From: Acanthacorydalis orientalis
Taxonomy: Eukaryota; Arthropoda; Insecta; Megaloptera; Corydalidae
DNA: 64,000 nucleotides
Assembly (NCBI GenBank): GCA_034766995.1
Contig: CM068315.1
Location: 4,917,736 to 4,981,735 of the forward strand
Reading direction: 5' to 3'
A program made the position numbers and the translations under genes. How positions within the stretch are numbered: position 1 is the first letter of the stretch; every line of letters begins with the position of its first letter. This document shows positions 55,992-64,000 of this stretch, one piece after another. A model generated the notes under the pieces. That model was not told where the DNA came from and did not search any database. It was given only the letters and a program-made list of their open reading frames with translations.

Positions 55992-56507
55992 TTAGGTCGG
56001 TAGAAAAATAATTGCGATTTATGACCTTCAAATCCATATATGTTTTTATTTAAGTTGTCCAAAACTGTTAGATGATTAACGCTTAACTTTTGTACAAGCT
56101 CTCGAATTGTTGTGTGTGGTTCTGATTCAACTAACGCCTTCAGTTGGTCATTATGAACTGAAAAAGGATGCCGCAACCTTCTTCATCTTCAAGGCTCTTG
56201 TCGAAATTTTTGAAATCACCATTACACCGTACGTTCATTAACAGTATCTACACCAAAATCATCATTTAGCTTACAAGCATTTTATGTTGCTTTATCCCTC
56301 ATTGTGAATTCATACAAAAAATTGCTCTTGTTGCTTCTTTCTATCTTCAATTCAATAGATTAATTTCAAGAAAAATTAATAATAAAAACAAAGTCGATAT
56401 TACCAAAATAAAGACCGAAAAATTTAAAATGGTATGACATTTTCACTGAAAAAAATTAATGTTACAATTCAGAAAACCAGACCGTAATTATTTTCCTACC
56501 AACCTAA
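55992..56507 (-). mobile_element. Mariner deletion derivative (HTH-only type), copy 6
   Basis: 516 bp, TA on both sides (55990-55991, 56508-56509). Ends are TTAGGTCGGTAGAAAAATAA and the inverse of TTAGGTTGGTAGGAAAATAA. The minus-strand frame from 56176 reads 'MRHPFSVHNDQLKALVESEP', 'HTTIRELVQKLSVNHLTVLD', then passes directly into the 3' end, so the deletion junction falls within the end of the HTH region as in copies 1 and 2. Confidence 0.87.
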
Positions 56508-56509
56508 TA

Positions 56510-56885
56510 GTTGTTAATTGCTTTTATAGATGGAATAGAAATTTAAAAAAGCTTTCTTTATCGATTTGTTTTTATAATCTACACAGTACTAGTAATTTTT
56601 ATTTAGATTTTATTCTCATTCCGTTTATTTACACTCTCCAGTTTATTATATTTTCTTAAAAACGCTCATCCATGAAATTTAAATCAAAAATTAATAAAGT
56701 TCTTATTACAAAATTAAATCATAGAAAAAATATTATTTATTTATGAAAATAATCATTGCATGATTGATTATTTTCATCTCAAAATATTCATTATCTATAT
56801 TATGAATATTTCGTACACTTTTCAATGATATTCAATGATCATTCTTTGCAGAATTATTATTTCTGTAGCACATTTACAACTTCTT
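56510..56885. other. AT-rich spacer
   Basis: A near palindrome TGAAAATAATCATTGCATGATTGATTATTTTCA (about 56743-56775) is the only structure noticed. Confidence 0.45.
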
Positions 56886-56889
56886 AATA

Positions 56890-56960
56890 TTAAATCTACA
56901 AATTAAGTCCGGGCCTTGTTTATAGAAAATTAATGAATCAATCCTAAAAATATTCCTCAT

Positions 56961-57004
<44 letters not shown>

Positions 57005-57417
57005 CATTGCTCTATCTGTCGGGTAACTGACGAATCCGTTGTCTAAAAAAAGATAATTGCTTTGAATCGATGAAGTTATGATGCATTTTCGCACCTCCTC
57101 CACTGTTTTAGAATTTTTTTATATGTTTCACGCAACAGAACATCCTCTCAAAGCTGAACAAATCATTATCAAAACTTCGGCCGTATTCTTTTCAACTAGA
57201 ATGCGAAAAGTATGCAATGCTTAATATGCTGATTTTTGGATGATATCGTTTTTACTACTATTATGTGAGGTTATGCCAACTGTTTGGCCAAGAAGTATAA
57301 CGTTTTTAAATATTGAGAGTTTCACTTAAAATCCTAAAACGATAAGAAAATATTTTAATTCGAAACAGAGTTATAATTGATTCAATTTAAAGGCATTAAA
57401 TTAATTTTTACACATAA
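56890..57417 (-). mobile_element. Mariner deletion derivative (C-terminal type), copy F with an internal (TA)n
   Basis: Left end TTAAATCTACAAATTAAGTC, right end inverse of TTATGTGTAAAAATTAATTT followed by TA. Family blocks in order: GGGTAACTGACGAATCC, 'TTTTCGCACCTCCTCCACTG', the middle with GAGGTTATGCCAACTG, and ACGATAAGAAAATATTTTAA. A TA array of about 38 bp has expanded inside it (56965-57003). Confidence 0.82.
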
Positions 57418-57519
57418 TATAAGAATAATTATCAGATCACTGTTATAAAAATTCGGAACGAGTGGTTTTTTTAAATTCATGTCATTTTTTATAAAATAGA
57501 TTATAAGGATGTGTGTGGG

Positions 57520-57876
57520 ATGATTATAAAAATACTAAGAAAGTTTTATATAATTTTAAGATTCTTTTTTCATTGTAAAACTATATCTAAAATTTCAAAT
57601 CGGCTTTGCGAACTGCTTAAGATAAATTATAATTTGAATTTATATTCTTTTATATTATCTGTTAAAAAAAGTTACATTATTATCGAATATAATAGCAAAA
57701 AAGCTAAGAGTGTGTTAATTATTTTATGTATACACTTTATAAATAGAGGAAAGTTTAAAACGGTCAGGATATACTTTATCGTTTACAAGATGTTAATTAT
57801 AATTAATAAAAATTCAGCTTGTTTGATAGAATGGAAGATACTTGCCTCATCACTAATACGAAGAAAGAACGCATAA
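57520..57876 (+). other. Open frame of 118 codons, unrecognised
   Basis: An ATG at 57520 opens a frame of about 118 codons (MIIKILRKFYIILRFFFH...). It is Lys/Ile/Asn/Leu-rich as expected from AT-rich DNA, with no recognisable domain or clear repeat. Stops are so frequent at this composition that such a frame is somewhat longer than expected by chance, but no splice or promoter evidence supports it. Probably non-coding; could be a remnant. Confidence 0.2.
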
Positions 57877-57960
57877 AATAGACAAGTGAATACAAGTGTT
57901 TGATTATATAAGATTGGAAATGTGTATAAGATATAGAAAAATCAGATCTTTCTATACTTT

Positions 57961-58010
57961 ACATTCTTAGAATGATAACATCACCATCTAAATAGTCATA
58001 ATCGACGATC
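57961..58010 (+). repeat. Dispersed repeat R2, copy 3 (interrupted)
   Basis: AACATCACCATCTAAATAG and CATAATC match the R2 module. The match ends exactly where the foldback element at 58009-58190 begins. Confidence 0.5.
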
Positions 58011-58190
58011 AACCGTTTACACTCGAGAGATGACTCTCAGTCACCACGGCGTTTCATGTGGTAACTCAAGTGGTGAGTGAGAGGCGCCAGTCTTCTACCA
58101 TAAATAAAGACTGGTGTCTCTCACTCACCACTCGAGTTGCCGCATGAAATGCCGTGTGATGATAGTCACCTCTCGAGAGAAAAGGGTTAG
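58009..58190. mobile_element. Foldback (palindromic) MITE, piggyBac-like ends
   Basis: Arms 58011-58094 and 58107-58188 are inverse copies (AACCGTTTACACTCGAGAG against AACCCTTTTCTCTCGAGAG; AACTCAAGTGGTGAGTGAGA against AACTCGAGTGGTGAGTGAGA) around a 12-base loop. Without the flanks it runs CC(G/C)TTT...AAAGGG and is bordered by TCAA and TTAG, each one change from TTAA. CCCTTT plus TTAA is also the terminus of the 4.8-kb piggyBac-like element, and both carry CACTCGAGTTG. No coding. GC-rich compared with its surroundings. Confidence 0.78.
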
Positions 58191-58194
58191 AAAA

Positions 58195-58472
58195 TATTAT
58201 TAAAGTTTTAGTGAAGATTGTCAACAATCACTAATAATTTGTGGCTACTGGGATAAGAAAAATAATAATTTGTGAAAGAACTTAGCCAAAATGCCATAAT
58301 AATATTATGAAATTAATTATTCTTTACTTAACTATTATTTTTACAATTAAGTTCACTTAGTCTCTGTACTTTGCCTTTTTAAAGTTATATCTGCAATATT
58401 TTTTTAAATTTGTGCTATCAAATCTTTATTAGTATACTCTATTAGATTTCATGTGGACAAAATATATTTGTC
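58195..58472. other. AT-rich spacer
   Basis: No feature recognised. Confidence 0.45.
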
Positions 58473-58475
<3 letters not shown>

Positions 58476-58544
<69 letters not shown>

Positions 58545-58545
58545 A
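58476..58545. repeat. (TA)n-(TG)n microsatellite
   Basis: TA array followed by about ten TG units. Confidence 0.97.
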
Positions 58546-58549
58546 TGTT

Positions 58550-59580
58550 TATTACTCTTGTAATTAAAATTTCGTCTTAAAATAAATTAGTATTACTTAT
58601 TACTAATATTACACATAAGTTGTAGTTTTGAAATACAAAACAACTTATAAGAGAAAAACGGTTTTTTTTCATAATAAATCATAGTAACTTTTTCATGTTA
58701 GGCAATAATGAATTATGAGAACAATATTTTTGAATTCAGCGATAATATTGAAAATAATATAAATCTTCAAAAACATAAAATGTGTGAAGAAATAAATCAC
58801 GAAAAGGAAAAGAAATATTGTGAGATTTGTTGAAACACGGACCGAATAAAACAAAAAGGTATGGTTGTGTGTCTAGTCGTAAAATAAAACTCTTACGAAA
58901 TAACCGTAAACTTAAATGTAAAGAAAGGTTTCTGGATAAACAAGACATACTTTTTTGTTGATGTGTATTAGAGTTTTAAAAGTCAGGTTGAATAAATTAG
59001 TCCTGTATGATGTCTAATAATTATTCGCAAGAAAAAGTAGAATTAATATAAGAAACAATAGTTTAAGGAATGATAGTGTACCAGACAAAATATTTTTTAC
59101 ATTGTGGCTGGATCGAATTTAGTAAATAAATTTTTCACTGACTGCACAAATCCTAAAAAAAGTCTAATTGATTTTGAATATTTTTGGTTCTTATTTAATA
59201 GGGAAACAACCATCTTCTCATTCTATCTAAAGTACATGAAAATCTAAATATGTTTAAGTAATAATTAGAAATAATCAGTCATTAATTAATAAACATTTCG
59301 GGTTAAAAAATGTTTTTAACCCTTTATTATAGACAAATTCATATTTAAAAAGCTAAGTGAAATTTCAAACTAAAACATTTTTCAATATTACTAATTTTTG
59401 ATAATTATTGATTTTTCTATAATTCTCTACTATTGAAAAAATGTTATATATATATATATATAATTTCGTTCACTATCTAAATTACATAATCTACACTGGT
59501 ATACATGTATATTTGCTGATAAAATATAAAATAAAGTTTGTATTTTCTCAAGGAAAAATTAATAAAAAATGGTATGTTAC
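58550..59580. other. AT-rich non-coding stretch
   Basis: Includes a short (TA)n at 59445-59462. The reverse frame at 58736-58948 is Leu/Phe/Ser-rich with no known family. No gene recognised. Confidence 0.45.
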
Positions 59581-59790
59581 TACATTCGCGTTGAAAACGG
59601 AATAATCAGGAATTTTTCTCGAGATTTACGCTATTTATATTCACGTATGTGATTCGACTACTAATCTTACTTTATTTATATACGTTTGAAACTTCTTACG
59701 TTCCATGCGATTATTTAACATGCTTTCACAAATGTATCAGAGCTTTTTAATCTACAGTAGCTATTTTTCAACAGTTACGTAATGGAAGTT
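59580..59790. other. Small GC-richer island 12
   Basis: Mild composition shift with CpGs and TTTCTCGAGATTTACGC at about 59615. No frame or repeat recognised. Confidence 0.28.
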
Positions 59791-59856
59791 CCGCTGAAAA
59801 ATATTTAAATATTTGTTTTTATTTTGAATTGAAAAGCTTCTAGTGTAATACATACA

Positions 59857-59879
59857 TTATATATATATGTATATATGTA

Positions 59880-59934
<55 letters not shown>

Positions 59935-59935
59935 A
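59857..59935. repeat. (TATATG)n-(TA)n-(AAT)n microsatellite
   Basis: TATATGTATATATGTATATATG units, a TA array and AATAATAATAATAA. Confidence 0.96.
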
Positions 59936-60057
59936 TGACTAGTTTTTAATAAATCTAATATTCTAAACAAGTTTAATTCGTCTAATATATTTATGCTTCT
60001 TTTCAATAAAGAATCGGTATTTTTTTTAATAAAAGCAAGTATTTTCAATGCTTTATA

Positions 60058-60137
60058 TTAAATAGGTAGAAAAATAATTGGGGTTTATGACCTTCTAATT
60101 CATATACATTACCGCAATGGTTTTCCTACCGACATGA
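60058..60137. mobile_element. 80-bp mini-mariner (terminal repeats only)
   Basis: TTAAATAGGTAGAAAAATAA after a TA, the family's 3'-terminal sequence TTTATGACCTTCTAATTCAT, then a few bases and the opposite end GTTTTCCTACCGACATGA before TA. It equals the HTH-only family with everything between the ends removed, one of the smallest possible mobilisable forms. Confidence 0.78.
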
Positions 60138-60225
60138 TATAAAATAATGTTCTAAAATCTTCATATTTTTTTCTTTATAAAACTAATTTGTACAAAATAT
60201 ACACATTTATTTTTTTACTGTAAAG

Positions 60226-60229
<4 letters not shown>

Positions 60230-60272
<43 letters not shown>
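60230..60272. repeat. (TA)n microsatellite
   Basis: Uninterrupted TA array. Confidence 0.97.
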
Positions 60273-60274
60273 GT

Positions 60275-61465
60275 ACTTTTTATATAAAAAATGTACGAAA
60301 TATAGATTTATCAAATAATTAGAAAGTATTTCACCTAAGAGTAGACTATTTTTATCTTCTTTTATTATTAAATCAAACCTGTTGAATACTTCTAAAAGGG
60401 ATTTATTATTAGTAGATGTCAAGTCAATCTTATCTCAATTTTATTCGGAAATATTTAAAAGTCTACATGTAGTACCTGACACAAACGATGATTTATGATA
60501 GAAACAGTATAATTATTTCAAAAAAGCGTAAGGTTTTAATTAGAAAGTTAATTGTAAAATTAAAAGTTTTAAATTAATAAACTTTCGTAATTATTTTATG
60601 AAATTAGATTTGATGATAGTCAGACAGTCTATTAAAATGGACATCTAAATAATATTGTAAAATAGTTGATGTTTTATATACATTTTTTAGACTGTTTTTA
60701 CTTTCTAATTATTTGTCAGAAACTGAGTTGTGTAAATTGTGTAAAACTTTAATGACTTTTCTCAGAATTTTCATATTTGTTTTTAAATCATAGATACACT
60801 TGCAAACAATGCTGTTATTATAAAGGTTTAGAATTATTTATTTTTGTTATACATTCTAGTATACGTTTAAAAAGTAAAAAAAAAACATGTAAAACATCAA
60901 ATAATATAAACCGTTTTAATATTTTCTCTATAATTTGTGTGGTTATAATTTTCTCTTTTTTAATAAATAAAAATTAATTAAAAAAAAAAAAAATTTTTAT
61001 CATACGCCGCTAATGATGTTTTATGATTATTTCATATTCTGAATCAACACAATAACTCTTTAATTATAATTGATCCAGATTAAATTCACAATTTAATACA
61101 AAAGCCTTTTGTTCAACATATTGAAAATAATAGCAGAAAAAAAGCTTCATTCATAATGATATATCAATAAATTTCAAATCAATTGATTTCTTAACAGTTA
61201 TTTCATTTATAAACGTGACAATTATCCATTAATCATTTTTATATTACAATCATATATCAGTGGTAGTCCAATTAATTTGTAATCAATTTTCTTAGTTACA
61301 ATAAAAAGTATACGCTGAACAATTATTGATACAATAACTAGTAATTTTTAATTGTTTTCAATTAAACGATTAAATAGTTATGACATGAGATTAAAAATTT
61401 GTGTACAGAAGCTTATAACGCCTGAATGGTTTGAGGTATTGAGATGTAATGAAAAAATGAAGGTA
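60275..61465. other. AT-rich non-coding stretch
   Basis: A-run at about 60978-60993 followed by TTTTT. No gene recognised. Confidence 0.5.
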
Positions 61466-61466
61466 A

Positions 61467-61468
<2 letters not shown>

Positions 61469-61502
<34 letters not shown>
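61469..61502. repeat. (TA)n microsatellite
   Basis: Uninterrupted TA array, about 60 bp upstream of a mariner 3' fragment. Confidence 0.96.
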
Positions 61503-61503
<1 letters not shown>

Positions 61504-61564
61504 CCTTACAAATACATTATTTACTTTAAATCATAGCCATCAATTCGTATTTTGCAGATTTTGA

Positions 61565-61716
61565 AAAAAGCAATTTTTGCGACTGGACGAAAAAATTAGA
61601 AACTCACTGGGTTTAGTGTATAGCTCTCAATGGAGACTATGTTGAAAAATCAAATCGATTCTTCCAAAAAACTGTGCTTAACTTACTTTTTTATCATACT
61701 TATCAAACGACCCTCA
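61565..61716 (+). mobile_element. 3' end of a TGAGGGTC-type mariner
   Basis: Codes 'CDWTKKLETHWV', a stop, then 'CIALNGDYVEK', the C-terminus of the same mariner lineage as 30799-31623. It is followed by that lineage's terminal repeat (inverse of TGAGGGTCGTTTGATAAGT) and TA at 61717-61718. Everything upstream is missing. Confidence 0.78.
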
Positions 61717-61754
61717 TATGATGCTTTTCATACTCCATCGTGTTCACAACTATT

Positions 61755-61885
61755 TTGTGAAGTTATGATAACTTTAACACTGAGATTAATACTTAAAAAT
61801 TCTAAAACGACAAGAAAATATTTCAATTTAAAACAAAGTTTCATCGTTTTAGTTAAAAGTATAGAATTAATTATTACAGCTAATA
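61755..61885 (-). mobile_element. Mariner deletion derivative (C-terminal type), fragment G
   Basis: ACTATTTTGTGAAGTTATG and 'TTCTAAAACGACAAGAAAAT', then 'TTTCAATTTAAAACAAAGTT', match the 5' half of the 44517 family in reverse. No terminal repeat is left. It lies 39 bp from the end of another mariner lineage. Confidence 0.58.
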
Positions 61886-61889
61886 ATTT

Positions 61890-62085
61890 TTTCACTCAAT
61901 TATGATGCAATTAAAATAATTAATAAACAAATATTAAATTTTCAATCAATATATTAATATACGTTTTAATTTAGTTTTTTACATTTACTACGGTCATTAA
62001 AACACCATTGTCTCATCTATACAAATATTAAATAAACTGAAATGTTAAAAATATACCTCATACCTATCATACATTGTTTTTGAAG
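61890..62085. other. AT-rich spacer
   Basis: No feature recognised. Confidence 0.4.
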
Positions 62086-62089
62086 TTTT

Positions 62090-62760
62090 AAAGGTAGACA
62101 TTTCCCATGAAGTTTGGTAACAAACAATGTGTGTACTCGTCGTTCTCTCTGATCCGAATGAGTTGTGATAATAAATCGTACTTTAATTATTTGACAGATC
62201 AAAAATACAAAAAAATTCTATGTACGTACACGTTTGTACATATTGAAAAGAGACCGATCCACGAATGCAAATTAACCTAAATCCGTGACAATTTCAAAGC
62301 TTACATTTGATCCTTCGGACAGTGCCGAGATAATTTTAATCGTTAGTCGAGCCATTCAAACGGTATGAATGTGTTCGTCGTGTATGAGAAGCGTTCACCG
62401 TTGGCCGTCGGTTCGAGAATACAGCCGAATGAATATAGGAGCATTCACTCTCTGGTCAGCTAACATTACAAATCCGGAAGCATGTAACGGAAGCCCGCGA
62501 AGCGCAGAATTCCATTGAAGCCGTGTTCGATGATTGATTTTTAGAGGGCGGCGTGCGGTTCTGTAACGTAACACGTATTACGTGTGGATAGGGGTAACGG
62601 TAACGTCAAAAAAATTCATTTTTAGGATAATTTCGGCGTCCATAATAAATCATTTAAAAAAGTATAACACGAACTTCGATAAAAGCAAACGTGTATTGAG
62701 TAATAGAATAATATTGTACGTGCGAGGATCGTAAGCAGAGAAAAAAATTGGAAAAAGTAC
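62090..62760. other. GC/CpG-richer island 13
   Basis: About 650 bp, with CpG-rich parts at 62300-62620. It includes a perfect ACACGTA-T-TACGTGT palindrome (62571-62585) followed by GGGTAACGGTAACG. No frame longer than about 60 codons and no repeat match. Palindrome and tandem GGTAAC suggest protein binding sites, unproven. Confidence 0.45.
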
Positions 62761-62764
62761 CGTG

Positions 62765-63385
62765 ATGCTTTGATGAAGCTTTTTTTGTATTTTTGAATAA
62801 ATATTCGATTCTGTTAACAATTTTTTTTGATGATTGATGTCTTTTTTTATTATTTGTTTTGTATCAAATGTAATTACATAATTGTGTTAAATTTTTTTAA
62901 ACAAGAATGAAAAACGTGAGAACTGTAATCGAGATCATAAAGTCGATGGATTGGTTTTTGGATTTGTCAGTGAATCAGTGTATTCGCTTTGAATATTCGT
63001 TTTTTTAATACTTTTGTATTTTTGTACATCTATTTTCCTGTCATTATTTATTCTCAGGATTTGTATGTTTTGATTGATTTGAATTTAAGAAATAGTTTGA
63101 AATGATTAACAATATTCAAGTGATTTTATTTTTGAAAACTTAAATTTGTATTTAAATATAATAGGAGAATAAAAAATATTTCATACTAATTTACAAATTT
63201 CAATTTTAATACTATAGGTTTTGTATGAAAAAAATTATCTTTGTATGCAATCTTTAATGTTATTATCTTTCGGTATATAAAAATAATTCTATCTTAAAGT
63301 TTCCATAAACCATTTTTTTTCATATAGACCATCTCTTCGTAACGCCGCTCTTCTTGCTACACTCAACAACTAGCACATTAACTAT
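62765..63385. other. AT-rich non-coding stretch
   Basis: No feature recognised. Confidence 0.45.
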
Positions 63386-63389
63386 TTCC

Positions 63390-63775
63390 ATCCCCAATCA
63401 TCAATGATTGTTTTATGGATATCATGTGGTGTCTGTTCTGATTGGTTGACATAAGTCACATGTATGTGACTCTCTCACGGTTTACAACGAAATAAAGTAT
63501 ACGATTTTATTGTAAAACTGTTAAGAAATTTATTTAAAATATTGTATTCACTGAAGCTTTAGAGTAAAAATTTTCTTATACATTTTAACATTTTAACATT
63601 GTATTTTGTTGTTAATTTTTATAAACTTTTCCAATATGTACATTTTACACAGACTATTTTAGCCTATAATTTGTTAATTTCTGTTAATTGTTGGGGGAGA
63701 TCGATTAGGGAGACAACACACCCCCCTCATGGGAGGTCAAAGAGCGTACCGAGTAGGGGGTAGGGATCTATGGTT
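63390..63775 (+). repeat. Dispersed repeat R1, copy 4
   Basis: One ATTGG is intact (TTCTGATTGGTTGACATAAG); the first is decayed around ATCATGTGGTGTCTGTTC. CACATGTATG, ACGATTTTATTGTAAAACTG, 'TTTGTTGTTAATTTTTATAAA', ACACAGACTATTT and a G-rich TTGGGGGAGATCG end follow in family order. The GC-rich tail continues to about 63775 with AAAGAGCGTACCGAG. Confidence 0.7.
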
Positions 63776-63779
63776 CTTT

Positions 63780-64000
63780 AAATTATTATTATTTATTGAT
63801 ATTACAATTAGTTCAGTTACTAATGCAAGCTTCAGAGATATTTAATTTATATAAATTAATATATTGAATAAAAAATAAAATTAATATAAACAAAACAGAA
63901 AGTATAAATCATTAAATTAATCATAAAGTCTTTAAATATGTTTTATAACAATTGACTTTTATAATTCTGTCAACTTTTGTATTTTATTTATTTTTTTTAT
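63780..64000. other. AT-rich stretch at window end
   Basis: No feature recognised. Confidence 0.4.

Noticed and set aside
58736..58948. 70-codon reverse frame (MSCLSRNLSLHL...)
   Set aside because: Leu/Phe-rich from AT-rich DNA with no family resemblance.

Overview
This window looks like AT-rich nuclear DNA from an animal, most likely an insect, and possibly a hymenopteran such as a bee. That is inferred from three things: the strong A+T bias, many long (TA)n arrays, and a transposon population of mariner, piggyBac-like, hAT-like and LINE 3'-end fragments. No ribosomal RNA, tRNA, operon or intact host protein-coding gene can be recognised. Most open frames over 60 codons are translated (TA)n, frames inside decayed transposons, or frames in GC-richer islands where stop codons are rarer.

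Transposon layer. At least six mariner lineages are present. One copy at 39156-40402 is nearly full length: TA duplications, both terminal repeats, and all three catalytic aspartates with DD34D spacing, but with a frameshift and stops. A second lineage occurs as seven copies or fragments (11523, 19837, 46298, 48173, 50342, 55992, 60058). The longer ones keep only the N-terminal helix-turn-helix part of the transposase and share one deletion junction. A third lineage (1802, 6835, 13552, 14250, 44517, 56890, 61755) is also deletion-derived, but its complete copies keep the 5' end plus the transposase C-terminus. Others are a TGAGGGTC-type mariner (30799 and the 61.6 kb end) and fragments at 5.1, 38.8 and 42.7 kb. 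piggyBac-type elements with TTAA or TTAA-like flanks lie at 4804, 23019, 26313 and 58009; the first is interrupted by mariner sequence and ends in a decayed cysteine-rich C-terminus. A hAT-type MITE with 8-bp target duplications lies at 44066-44374.

Unclassified repeats. A family of about 330-380 bp occurs four times (3370, 18780, 34085 reverse, 63390). It carries a conserved promoter-like block with ATTGG motifs 34 bp apart. A linked module occurs at the window start, at 19355 and at 57961. A large inverted repeat (54821-55395, arms of roughly 230-240 bp around a TA/CA core) and a compact foldback (58009-58190) could form long hairpins.

Background. Long AT-rich stretches without recognisable content are broken by about a dozen GC- and CpG-richer islands of 200-700 bp (near 7.9, 10.6, 16.9, 22.5, 29.3, 30.4, 35.5, 41.4, 43.6, 49.5, 55.7, 59.7 and 62.5 kb). 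They match no repeat seen elsewhere in the window, which makes them the best candidates for host regulatory sequence or untranslated exons. Overall the window reads as a gene desert or very large intron seeded with old DNA transposons.
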